From: Pseudomonadota bacterium
GTDB taxonomy: Bacteria > Pseudomonadota > Alphaproteobacteria > Rhodospirillales > Magnetospirillaceae
Direction of reading: 5' to 3'
Length of the DNA stretch: 6,928 nucleotides
NCBI GenBank assembly: GCA_023437865.1
Contig: JAEZFE010000392.1
Location: 1-6,928, forward strand
The notes beneath the pieces are model-generated. The model saw nothing but the letters and a program-made list of their open reading frames with translations. It searched no databases and was not told the DNA's origin. Positions 1 through 6,297 of this stretch are shown one piece after another. Position numbers and translations under genes: made by a program. Position 1 is the first letter of the stretch. Each line of letters begins with the position of its first letter.

Positions 1-1
1 C

Positions 2-733
2 CAGGCCAAGCTGTTGCGCGTGCTGCAGGAGGGCGAATTCGAGCGCGTCGGCGGTGCCAAGACCATCAAGGTGGATGTCCGCCTGGTCGCTGCGACCAAC
101 CGCAATCTCGAAGAGGCGGTCGCCAAGGGGGATTTCCGCGCCGACCTATATTACCGCCTGAACGTGGTGCCCATCTTCCTGCCGGCCCTGCGCGAGCGTG
201 CCGGCGATATCCCGCTGCTTTCCATGTACTTCCTCAAGCGCTTCAACGAAGAGAATGGCCGCCAGCTCACCTTCTCGGAAGCCGCGCTTCAGGGCCTTCA
301 GCGCTGCTATTTCCCCGGCAATGTGCGCGAGCTGGAAAATTGCGTCACCCGCTCGGCAACCATGTGCAAGAGCGCGGTGATCACCGAGATGGATTTGTCA
401 TGCAAGCGCGACACCTGCTTGTCCTCGGTGCTGTGGAAGAAGGATGGCCCCGCCCCGGTGCCCCACCGCTCCGAGCCGGTGCAGATCACCATGCCGACAC
501 CAGCCCCCCCGATAGCCGCCGCTCCGCCGCCGCCTGCCGCCGCCTCGGCGCCAAGTGTCGTGGAGCCTGCCGCCGAGGGGGATTTCGACGATCTCTCCGA
601 ACGCGACCGCCTGATCCAGGCCATGGAGAAGTGTGGCTGGGTCCAGGCCAAGGCAGCGCGCCTGCTCAATCTGACCCCGCGCCAGATCGGTTACGCGCTC
701 AAGAAATACGGCATCGAGCTACAGCATTTATAG
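2..733 (+). CDS. nifA: Nif-specific transcriptional activator NifA, C-terminal part (5' end outside window)
   Basis: NifA is the sigma-54-dependent enhancer-binding activator of nitrogen-fixation genes. The frame is open from base 2, so only the second half of the AAA+ domain and the DNA-binding end are present, 243 codons. Visible in order: the conserved segment LLRVLQEGEFERVGG, the sensor I strand VRLVAATNRNL, the arginine-finger region FRADLYYRLNV, and the sensor II region FPGNVRELEN. Four cysteines, with codons at 305, 341, 401 and 416, have exactly the spacing C-x11-C-x19-C-x4-C. That signature marks the oxygen-sensitive NifA proteins of alpha- and betaproteobacteria, in which it is thought to bind a metal or Fe-S centre and to make activity O2-labile. 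A Pro/Ala-rich linker (about 452-580) leads to a Fis-type helix-turn-helix (AKAARLLNLTPRQIGYALKK) that would bind TGT-N10-ACA upstream sites. The missing part should hold the GAF domain and the Walker A and GAFTGA motifs. Identification is firm because of the exact cysteine spacing. Confidence 0.95.
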   Translation, partial: QAKLLRVLQEGEFERVGGAKTIKVDVRLVAATNRNLEEAVAKGDFRADLYYRLNVVPIFLPALRERAGDIPLLSMYFLKRFNEENGRQLTFSEAALQGLQRCYFPGNVRELENCVTRSATMCKSAVITEMDLSCKRDTCLSSVLWKKDGPAPVPHRSEPVQITMPTPAPPIAAAPPPPAAASAPSVVEPAAEGDFDDLSERDRLIQAMEKCGWVQAKAARLLNLTPRQIGYALKKYGIELQHL

Positions 734-757
734 ACGCATAGCCGTCCAGCGCATCAC

Positions 758-780
758 CGCCCTTGCCAATCGCATGGGCG
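758..780 (+). terminator. Imperfect hairpin after nifA, possible terminator
   Basis: Two 9-base arms, CGCCCTTGC (758-766) and GCATGGGCG (772-780), pair with one mismatch around a 5-base loop. The hairpin lies 25 bp past the nifA stop and 42 bp before the hemerythrin start. No T-tract follows, so intrinsic termination is doubtful. It could instead stabilise the nifA 3' end or sit in the hemerythrin leader. Confidence 0.3.
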
Positions 781-822
781 GGCGCCTATTAGGGTATGTG
801 GGGTTCGCACCGGAAGACTGAG

Positions 823-1227
823 ATGCCGTTCATTCAATGGGATAATTCGTTCAGCGTCGGCCAACCCATACTCGACGCCGATCATAAGAAGCTCATCGAG
901 ATCCTCAACCAGATCTATGATGCCTGGCAGGACAACTCCTGCACGGTGGAACTGGGGCGGTTGTTCGACGAGCTGATGGATTACACCGACGGCCATTTCA
1001 CGCGGGAGGAAGCCAAGCTTTCCGCACGCGATTACCCGGATCTTGCTAAGCATCACGCGGCGCACGAGCGGCTGCGCGAGTTGGTGATGGCTTTCCGCAG
1101 CCGCCACCTGGCCGGCCAGCAGGCCGACAAGCTGACCGAGGAAATGGCCAAATTCCTGAAGTCGTGGCTGATTGACCACATTTTGGAAGAGGACCAGAAG
1201 TACCGCCAGATATTCACCGGCCGGTGA
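823..1227 (+). CDS. Bacteriohemerythrin, single-domain O2-binding di-iron protein
   Basis: A 134-residue cytoplasmic four-helix protein of the hemerythrin family, which reversibly binds O2 at a non-heme di-iron site. All seven expected ligands are present: His21 in the DADHKK segment, His58 and Glu62 (HFTRE), His77 and His81 (HHAAH), and His119 with Asp124 (HILEED). Length and the opening MPFIQWDNSFSVG fit single-domain bacteriohemerythrins closely. I chose the ATG at 823 over the in-frame ATG at 796 because family members begin at this residue and GGAAG at 812-816 sits six bases upstream. No signalling domain is attached, so storage, delivery or buffering of O2 is more likely than direct signal transduction. 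It lies 89 bp downstream of an oxygen-sensitive nifA in the same orientation, which hints at a role in shielding nitrogen fixation from O2. That role is inference from position. The last 14 bp overlap the convergent small ORF. Confidence 0.93.
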   Translation: MPFIQWDNSFSVGQPILDADHKKLIEILNQIYDAWQDNSCTVELGRLFDELMDYTDGHFTREEAKLSARDYPDLAKHHAAHERLRELVMAFRSRHLAGQQADKLTEEMAKFLKSWLIDHILEEDQKYRQIFTGR

Positions 1228-1438
1228 GGGCCTCGGCCAGTTCGGCGGCCAGCCAGTTGCATTGAAGGCGCCGGCCGCAGCGGATCAGCCGGTTGCACGA
1301 CAAAGCCTTGTCGATGGCCTGCCTCAACTCGCCATTTTGGCGGTGGGCGCTTCGCTCCGCCAGCGTCAGCAGCGAAGACAGGCAATGGGTGTTATGCTTT
1401 CCGTCCATGTCATCACCATTGGGCGGCTTGACTGACAT
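1214..1438 (-). CDS. Small hypothetical protein with four cysteines
   Basis: I do not recognise this ORF. It encodes 74 residues from the ATG at 1438, or 64 from the ATG at 1408, which has a GGTGATGAC stretch directly upstream. Read in frame, it mostly ends codons in G or C and uses CTG for leucine, like its neighbours, which supports a real gene although nothing antisense explains the pattern. The middle and end look helical (LSSLLTLAERSAH, ELRQAIDKALSCNRLIRC, WLAAELAEAL). Four cysteines and several arginines are spread through it, but without the paired CxxC spacing of a zinc ribbon. There is no signal peptide or membrane segment. It converges on the hemerythrin gene with a 14 bp overlap and is divergent from the glycosyltransferase gene. 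No strong Shine-Dalgarno sequence is seen at 1438, and a spurious ORF remains possible. Confidence 0.42.
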   Translation of the reverse strand: MSVKPPNGDDMDGKHNTHCLSSLLTLAERSAHRQNGELRQAIDKALSCNRLIRCGRRLQCNWLAAELAEALTGR

Positions 1439-1621
1439 TATCGTATGGCCTGCTGCACGGCGGCGATATTGACCCATGGTATGATTCGCCAAAAATTAAC
1501 CACTCCTTAAGGACGAGGGGACCGCCCGCCTGCGTGCGCCCCTACCTCCTAGGCCTCTTTGCCGATAACCTGCCGCCGGGGGCACACTCCGAACCGCCTT
1601 CCCCTGGATATGGCGGCTCGA

Positions 1622-2566
1622 ATGAACGGCATACCTCCGCTCTGTATCGGCCTGCCGGTCTATAACGGCGAGCAGTTTCTACCGGCGGCGATGGAAAGCC
1701 TGAAAGCTCAGAGCTTCAAGCATTTTGAGGTGGTGATCTCGGACAACGCCTCGACCGATGCCACCGGCAATATCGCCCAAGAGTTCGCACGCATGGACAC
1801 CCGCTTCCGCTATAGCCGGTGCGAGCGCAATATTGGTGCCGGGCCTAATTTCAATCGTGTCTTCTCGTTCTGCAGGTCGCCCTTTTTTAAGTGGATGGCG
1901 CACGACGACATGCTGGCGCCGCTGGCGCTGGAGAAGATGATGCGGGCTCTGGACCGCGAGCCCAATACCGTTCTAGCCCATTCGGTACTGCGGCTGATCG
2001 ACGAGAACGAGCGCAAGCTGGCGGTTTCCATCGATGGCCGGGTGTTGGACGCCCATGGCCGCCCGTTCCATCGCCTGGAACCCGCCCATTTGGCCGAGCA
2101 CGGCGGCCCTGCCGACCGCTTCGGCGAGGCGCTGCGGCACATGAACTGGTGCACTGCCGTGTTCGGCGTAATCCGCGCCGATGCACTGGCGCGGACCCAC
2201 CTGCACGGCAGCTATTACGAGGCAGATCGGGTTCTGCTGGCGGAGTTGGCATTGTTGGGGCGGTTCGTTCAGCTTGACGACCCGCTGATGATCAAGCGCT
2301 GCCATGGTGGTGTCAGCGTGCTAAAAAGCTTTGAGGAACAGGCCCGCATGATCGATCCGGCGGTGGCACCCCTGCCAAAGGGCGTCCGGCTGCGCATGGG
2401 GTACCTCCGGGCCCTTTCAGTGGGGCGGATCAGCTTGGCTGAACGACTGGCCTGCGCGCTTGTGGTCGCCCGTGTAGCACTCAGGAACCCCCTGAGTCTG
2501 CGCCTGCTGTCTTGGCTTCGGGGGCAGCCTCTGCCACCTCGCCCGTCACGCTCCGACGCTTCGTGA
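1622..2566 (+). CDS. Family 2 glycosyltransferase
   Basis: A 314-residue inverting GT-A-fold glycosyltransferase, expected to transfer a sugar from a nucleotide-sugar donor at the inner face of the membrane. Family signs are the first strand and loop LCIGLPVYNGEQFLPAAMES (near residue 8), the nucleotide-binding segment VVISDNASTDATG (residues 37-49), conserved ERNIGAGPNFNRVF (68-81), and the metal-binding DXD-type motif WMAHDDM (91-97). The acceptor-side half is less conserved and ends in a basic, hydrophobic stretch without a clear transmembrane helix. Sugar and acceptor cannot be read from the sequence. I chose the ATG at 1622 because GT2 proteins usually start a few residues before the first strand. 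The ATG at 1610 and a TTG at 1559 are in frame, and none has a good ribosome binding site. The 183 bp upstream, shared with the divergent small ORF, contain an AT-rich patch (1490-1513) but no promoter I can defend. The last 86 bp overlap the convergent membrane-protein gene. Confidence 0.88.
   Translation: MNGIPPLCIGLPVYNGEQFLPAAMESLKAQSFKHFEVVISDNASTDATGNIAQEFARMDTRFRYSRCERNIGAGPNFNRVFSFCRSPFFKWMAHDDMLAPLALEKMMRALDREPNTVLAHSVLRLIDENERKLAVSIDGRVLDAHGRPFHRLEPAHLAEHGGPADRFGEALRHMNWCTAVFGVIRADALARTHLHGSYYEADRVLLAELALLGRFVQLDDPLMIKRCHGGVSVLKSFEEQARMIDPAVAPLPKGVRLRMGYLRALSVGRISLAERLACALVVARVALRNPLSLRLLSWLRGQPLPPRPSRSDAS
2479..2497. terminator. Perfect 7-bp hairpin at the convergent GT2 / membrane-protein junction
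   Basis: ACTCAGG (2479-2485) and CCTGAGT (2491-2497) form a perfect stem with a 5-base loop. The structure covers the stop codon of the minus-strand membrane-protein gene and lies within the coding end of the plus-strand glycosyltransferase. It has no T-tract on either strand. It may help end or stabilise the minus-strand transcript, but codon-driven coincidence is possible. Confidence 0.27.
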
Positions 2567-4064
2567 GGCACAGACGGTAGGGGTCGCCGGGCACGCCGAT
2601 GGGGGAGGTAAAAGTCTGGCACTCGCCATCCACCGCACGGTCCCATTCGGCCAGCTTGCTATCCACCTGCGGCGCGTCACTGGCGATATGCAGCGCATAG
2701 ATGGGACCACCCGCACTCTTCACCGCCCGCCGAAACAGGTCGCGGAAGGGCGTGGGCCCTGACGGCAGCGTGAACGTGCTGTCCACCCGCACAAACCGTA
2801 CATTATCGGGAAACAGCGGCACCAGAAACGACAGGGGCTCGTGCCCGGTCACCAAGACCAGTGCATTGGGGGCGATGGCCGGAACCTCAGCCTCGATGGC
2901 ACGTTCGCGCCACTCCACCCGCAGCCAGGTGCCGGGCTGCGTGGTTGCCAGCAACGCCACCGCCACCGCGCCCGCCAGCACCCTTCCCCATCTCAAGCGG
3001 CCCAACAGCCCGATGACCAGGATCGGCGCCACCATCTCAAGCGCGATTATGTATCGATAGATGGAAAACAGGCCCACCCACAGCGCGTAGGTTATCACCG
3101 AGGCCGCCAGCAGCCAGCGCTCCGGACCCGGCTCCAGCAATGGCTCCCTGGCCCGTCGCAAGGCCAGCGGCAGCAACGCCAGCACGGCGAAGATGCGGAA
3201 GTCGACATTCCATGCTTCGCCGGCCACGCGGGGGGTGAAGGGAAAGCGGAAGCCCAGGGTTACAGCCTCCCACAGGCTGCCGGGCAGATAGGCCGGATCA
3301 CGGTACGACTGCGCCAGCGCCCAGGGCGAGGCGAAGATGTGGTTGAAATAGGGGAACAGCGGGTTGCCGGTGGTCTGCCACAGATGCAGCGCCCAGTATC
3401 CGCCGGTCACCATGAACCCCGCCGCCGCACCCATGCCGAAGGCGAAAGCCAGCCAGCGCCGCCCCGGCAACAGAAGGAAGGCGGCGGCGAGTCCGGCGCA
3501 GAACACCACCGCCGGCTGCTTGAGCCCGAACGCCAGCCCCACTGGCAAGCCGGTCAATAAAGCGATCCGCACCGCCCGTGGCGGCGCCGCTTCCGCCAAA
3601 TCCCGCCAGCGCGCTACCACCAGCAGTACCGAGGCCAGCACGCCGACCGACAGCAGATTGTCGTAGAACACCGTGCCCAGCTCGCTCAGCCCCCCTGCCC
3701 CGCACGCCCCAACCATCGCCAGAGCAGCGGCAGCCCAATCCTTGGCCGGACGCAGCAGACGCCGCGCGATGGCGAACAGCAGCGCCACGTTGAAGCCGTG
3801 CAGCGCCCCCAGGGTGAACCCAATGGCCTTGGCTGGTAGACGCTCCACGGCCCAGGCATAGGGAACGTCGATCAGTGGATTGAAGAAACTGGGCGGCTGC
3901 GCCATCAGCACATCGCGGTCAATCTGCCCGTTCAACAGCCGCCAACCATTGTAATAATGGTAATTGCGCAGATCCCAACTGGCATCCATGCCCAGCGCCA
4001 ACGCCCAGCAACCGAACACCAGGCTGGCCACAAGGGTGAGCAGACACAACGCGCGGCTGGGCAT
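2481..4064 (-). CDS. Polytopic membrane protein, GT-C-like glycosyltransferase candidate
   Basis: A 527-residue inner-membrane protein with about ten hydrophobic helices followed by a soluble tail from about residue 375. Helix 1 (about 4-25) leads into a loop with WDLRNYHYYNGW (residues 30-41). An acidic residue here (Asp31) matches where GT-C-fold, polyprenyl-phosphate-sugar-dependent enzymes such as ArnT/PMT carry their catalytic Asp. A second notable segment is GNPLFPYFNHIF (233-244). I know these segments from uncharacterised integral membrane proteins resembling glycosyltransferases, so the enzymatic role is inference. The ATG at 4064 is well supported: GAGGA (4074-4070) lies five bases upstream, and the protein then opens with a membrane helix. 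The open frame continues upstream to 4490, but that part is antisense to coxG. The C-terminal Ala/Glu-rich tail is the part that overlaps the glycosyltransferase gene. Adjacency to a GT2 enzyme fits envelope glycan synthesis, but the genes converge and are not an operon. Confidence 0.8.
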   Translation of the reverse strand: MPSRALCLLTLVASLVFGCWALALGMDASWDLRNYHYYNGWRLLNGQIDRDVLMAQPPSFFNPLIDVPYAWAVERLPAKAIGFTLGALHGFNVALLFAIARRLLRPAKDWAAAALAMVGACGAGGLSELGTVFYDNLLSVGVLASVLLVVARWRDLAEAAPPRAVRIALLTGLPVGLAFGLKQPAVVFCAGLAAAFLLLPGRRWLAFAFGMGAAAGFMVTGGYWALHLWQTTGNPLFPYFNHIFASPWALAQSYRDPAYLPGSLWEAVTLGFRFPFTPRVAGEAWNVDFRIFAVLALLPLALRRAREPLLEPGPERWLLAASVITYALWVGLFSIYRYIIALEMVAPILVIGLLGRLRWGRVLAGAVAVALLATTQPGTWLRVEWRERAIEAEVPAIAPNALVLVTGHEPLSFLVPLFPDNVRFVRVDSTFTLPSGPTPFRDLFRRAVKSAGGPIYALHIASDAPQVDSKLAEWDRAVDGECQTFTSPIGVPGDPYRLCLTKRRSVTGEVAEAAPEAKTAGADSGGS

Positions 4065-4187
4065 GGAAGTCCTCGGGAGGGCAGAGGTACCGGAAGGAGA
4101 ACAGCCCCCGAAGAGGGGCGGGCCACGTTGATCGCCGGGACCGCCATCCCCACCTCCGGCAAGGACGCCACATTCCGGCTGACGCCA
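4065..4187. promoter_or_regulatory. Divergent intergenic region between membrane-protein gene and coxG
   Basis: These 123 bp must hold the start signals for both divergent genes. On the minus strand the only clear element is the GAGGA ribosome binding site. On the plus strand GCCCC (4104-4108) and GGGGC (4115-4119) form a 5-bp GC hairpin with a 6-base loop in the coxG leader. I see no convincing -35/-10 pair on either strand. Confidence 0.35.
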
Positions 4188-4886
4188 ATGAACGTCGACG
4201 GCGAGTACCGTATTCCCGCCCCGCGCGAACGGATTTGGGAAGCGCTGCACGATCCCGAGACGTTGCGGGCCTGCATACCCGGCTGCGAAGACATCCACAA
4301 GCTGGCCGAGGGTGAGTATGCGGGCAGGCTGATGGCCCAGGTGGGCGCAGTGACCACGGTTTTCGCCGGCACGCTGCGGCTGGCCGACGAGGACTTTCCC
4401 CGCGGCTGGACCCTCTCGGCCCATATGGAAAGCTCCTCGGCGGGATGGGCCGACGGCTGGGCCAGCGTGGCGCTGACGGCTGAGGCCCAAGGCACCGTGC
4501 TGGTCTACCGGGCGCGCTTCGGCACCGGAGGCCGCCTCGCCTCGGTGGGTAACCGGCTGCTACACGGTGTGGCGATCCGTATGGCCAACGACTTCTTCGC
4601 ACGGTTGATAGAGCGCATGAAGCCCCACCCGATTGCCACCGAACCCCAGGAAATGGCGGAGCCCGCCCCCAAGGCGCCCCGCCGCATCGTCAATCCGCTG
4701 GCTCCGACGTCCGCACCGATGACAGAGGCTCCCGCGGCCATCGCGCACGCCTCCTCACCTCCGGCGGAGAATGCCGGGCTGCCCGGGGTGGACAGCCACT
4801 CGCCCCTGGTGACGCGCATCATCATCACCGCCGGCTACATCTTCTACGTCGGGCTGCTCACCGTGATGCTCTGGCCCCGGAAATGA
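4188..4886 (+). CDS. coxG: CoxG-family SRPBCC protein with C-terminal membrane anchor
   Basis: A 232-residue protein of the carbon monoxide dehydrogenase subunit G family. In Oligotropha, CoxG recruits the CO dehydrogenase to the cytoplasmic membrane. Residues 1-145 form the START/SRPBCC fold with family hallmarks: the opening VDGEYRIPAPRERIWEAL, then LRACIPGCEDIHKL (residues 26-39), and GGRLASVGNRLLHGVAIRMA (114-133) before DFFARLIERM. A Pro/Ala-rich linker (about 148-205) connects to one hydrophobic helix (about 209-228) ending in a short basic tail, so the protein is probably tail-anchored with the SRPBCC domain in the cytoplasm. The ATG at 4188 gives the usual CoxG N-terminus but has no obvious Shine-Dalgarno sequence. 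An in-frame TTG at 4128 after AAGAGGGG is an alternative that would add 20 atypical residues. No coxM, coxS, coxL or maturation genes are in the window, so its partner is unknown. The 3' end overlaps the convergent MFS gene by 29 bp. Confidence 0.85.
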   Translation: MNVDGEYRIPAPRERIWEALHDPETLRACIPGCEDIHKLAEGEYAGRLMAQVGAVTTVFAGTLRLADEDFPRGWTLSAHMESSSAGWADGWASVALTAEAQGTVLVYRARFGTGGRLASVGNRLLHGVAIRMANDFFARLIERMKPHPIATEPQEMAEPAPKAPRRIVNPLAPTSAPMTEAPAAIAHASSPPAENAGLPGVDSHSPLVTRIIITAGYIFYVGLLTVMLWPRK

Positions 4887-6099
4887 ACCACAGCAAGGCG
4901 GCGGCCATGGCGGCGCAGGGCAGGCCAAATGCCACCTGATAGGCCTCCGGCGGCCACCCTGCGGGGCCCTTGGGCCACAGGCCGATGATGGCGCCCAGGC
5001 CCCATTGCAGCAGAAAAGCCGCTGCAAACATGGTCAGATTAATGCTGGTGGAGGCCCGCCCGGCAAGATGGGCCGAAAACAGCTGGGTCACTACCGCATA
5101 GGCCAGCGACGACGACGCCCCAAAGAAGCCGAAGGCGGCGCACAGGACCATAGGCGCCCCCACCCAGCCCAGCGCCAGCAGCGCGGACACCAGCACGAAC
5201 ACGGCCATGCCCGTGCCCGCCACGACCGCCACGGGGATGTGATAACGCGCCAGCCGATCGGCGATGACGCCTCCCAGCAGGAAGCCCGCCGCCATGGCGC
5301 CGGCCATGATTGTCAATCCCGCGGCGACACCGTCGGGATCAAGCCCGGCCACGTCGCGCAGCCACGGCCCCGCCCACAGGCCCTGGATGGCCAAAAACGA
5401 ACCCATGGCCAACGCCCCCAACGGCATCACGTGCAGGAAGGCGCGATTTCGGAAAATGCCCGCGACCTCGGCCAGTTGCACGGCCAGATTTTCTGCATGA
5501 ACGCCGCCGCGCTGGCGGTCAGGCACCACGGCAAACAGCGCCACCGCCACTGCCACGGTGATCACCGCCAGGCCGGCATAGATGCCGCGCCAATCGGTGA
5601 AGGCGAGCGCGGCCTGCACTGGGGCGGTAGCAGCCACCGCCCCCAATCCGCCCGCCGAGAGGATCACGCCGTTCATCAGCGGCAGACGGTGGGCAGGAAA
5701 CCATTGCACATTGGCCTTCAGCGCCGCCATCAGGCAGGCCGACACACCCAGGCCCACCAGCGCACGGCCCCCGATCAGCGTGCCCGCCGCCTCGGCCAGG
5801 GAAAACGCTCCTGCCCCCATGGCGGCGAACAGCAGGAGACCGGCTTCCACCCGGCGCGGGCCAAAGCGATCGAGCAGGATGCCGAGCGGCAATTGGAAGG
5901 CGGCGAAGGTCAGGAAGTAGATGCCGGTCATCAGCCCCAGATCACCGGCGTCCAGATGGACCACCTTAGCGATATGCGGCGCCAGCACCGCATTCACCGT
6001 GCGGTAGAGGAACGACATGAAGTAGCCAGCCGCAAACGGCAGCACAACGCGGACGGCCAGCGCCCCGGCCGGCAATGCCGACCGCTCCGACAGGTTCAT
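4858..6099 (-). CDS. Major facilitator superfamily transporter
   Basis: A 413-residue inner-membrane secondary transporter with a 6+6 helix layout. Between helices 2 and 3 lies the MFS motif A, GILLDRFGPRR (residues 73-83). FTDWRGIY (167-174) precedes helix 6, and a hydrophilic central loop (about 193-222) separates the halves. The second half has a weaker motif A-like segment, GGVIADRLARYHIP. Length is normal for the family. The ATG at 6099 is preceded by AAGGGGGGAAGC, a strong purine-rich ribosome binding site, so the longer open frame up to 6255 is not used. The substrate cannot be inferred; solute uptake or drug efflux are both possible. It is divergent from a MarR-type regulator gene, an arrangement in which the regulator commonly represses the transporter, and that regulator is broken here. 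The last 29 bp overlap coxG tail to tail. Confidence 0.9.
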   Translation of the reverse strand: MNLSERSALPAGALAVRVVLPFAAGYFMSFLYRTVNAVLAPHIAKVVHLDAGDLGLMTGIYFLTFAAFQLPLGILLDRFGPRRVEAGLLLFAAMGAGAFSLAEAAGTLIGGRALVGLGVSACLMAALKANVQWFPAHRLPLMNGVILSAGGLGAVAATAPVQAALAFTDWRGIYAGLAVITVAVAVALFAVVPDRQRGGVHAENLAVQLAEVAGIFRNRAFLHVMPLGALAMGSFLAIQGLWAGPWLRDVAGLDPDGVAAGLTIMAGAMAAGFLLGGVIADRLARYHIPVAVVAGTGMAVFVLVSALLALGWVGAPMVLCAAFGFFGASSSLAYAVVTQLFSAHLAGRASTSINLTMFAAAFLLQWGLGAIIGLWPKGPAGWPPEAYQVAFGLPCAAMAAALLWFISGARASR

Positions 6100-6297
6100 G
6101 CTTCCCCCCTTGGCTTCTTCTTCTGTTTGGCAGAACGATAGCACCATCCTTTCGCCGGTGGGAGTTGCGCTCAGCACAGTTAATGATAGGCCGCTCGCGC
6201 ACCTACGGTTCGTCCCCCGCCCCGCCATGCGGCGCAACCCGTTATTCGCCGCCATTCAGAGTGGCCGCTCCCGGCCACACCGTGCAGATGCTGGCCC
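6100..6297. promoter_or_regulatory. Divergent MFS / marR intergenic region with inverted repeat
   Basis: This is the region between the divergent transporter and regulator genes, where a MarR-type protein would usually bind. It contains a perfect inverted repeat, GTGGCCG (6261-6267) and CGGCCAC (6272-6278), with a 4-base spacer. MarR operators are often AT-richer palindromes, so this is a candidate only. AT-rich CAGTTAATGATAG (6177-6189) could contribute a promoter, but no paired -35 and -10 boxes stand out. Confidence 0.35.

Noticed and set aside
1480..1485. TATGAT as a -10 box for the GT2 gene
   Set aside because: No acceptable -35 box lies 15-19 bases upstream, and a single hexamer is expected by chance.
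2364..2377. TGGCA-CCCC-TGCCA inverted repeat, also resembling the first half of a sigma-54 promoter
   Set aside because: It is inside the GT2 coding region, lacks the TTGC -12 element at the right distance, and the short arms are explained by codons.
2841..3560. Plus-strand ORF of 239 codons inside the membrane-protein gene
   Set aside because: The product is low-complexity Gln/Arg/Gly-rich with no recognisable domain, and the opposite strand encodes a clear polytopic protein.
4065..4490. In-frame N-terminal extension of the minus-strand membrane protein
   Set aside because: It lies opposite the coxG coding region, has no membrane or family features, and a good ribosome binding site with a membrane-helix start exists at 4064.
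5005..6141. Long plus-strand ORF of 378 codons
   Set aside because: Its Gln/His/Arg-rich product is the typical antisense shadow of a high-GC membrane-protein gene, here the MFS transporter.
6100..6255. In-frame N-terminal extension of the MFS transporter
   Set aside because: The ATG at 6099 has a strong ribosome binding site, and the extension is hydrophilic and unlike MFS N-termini.
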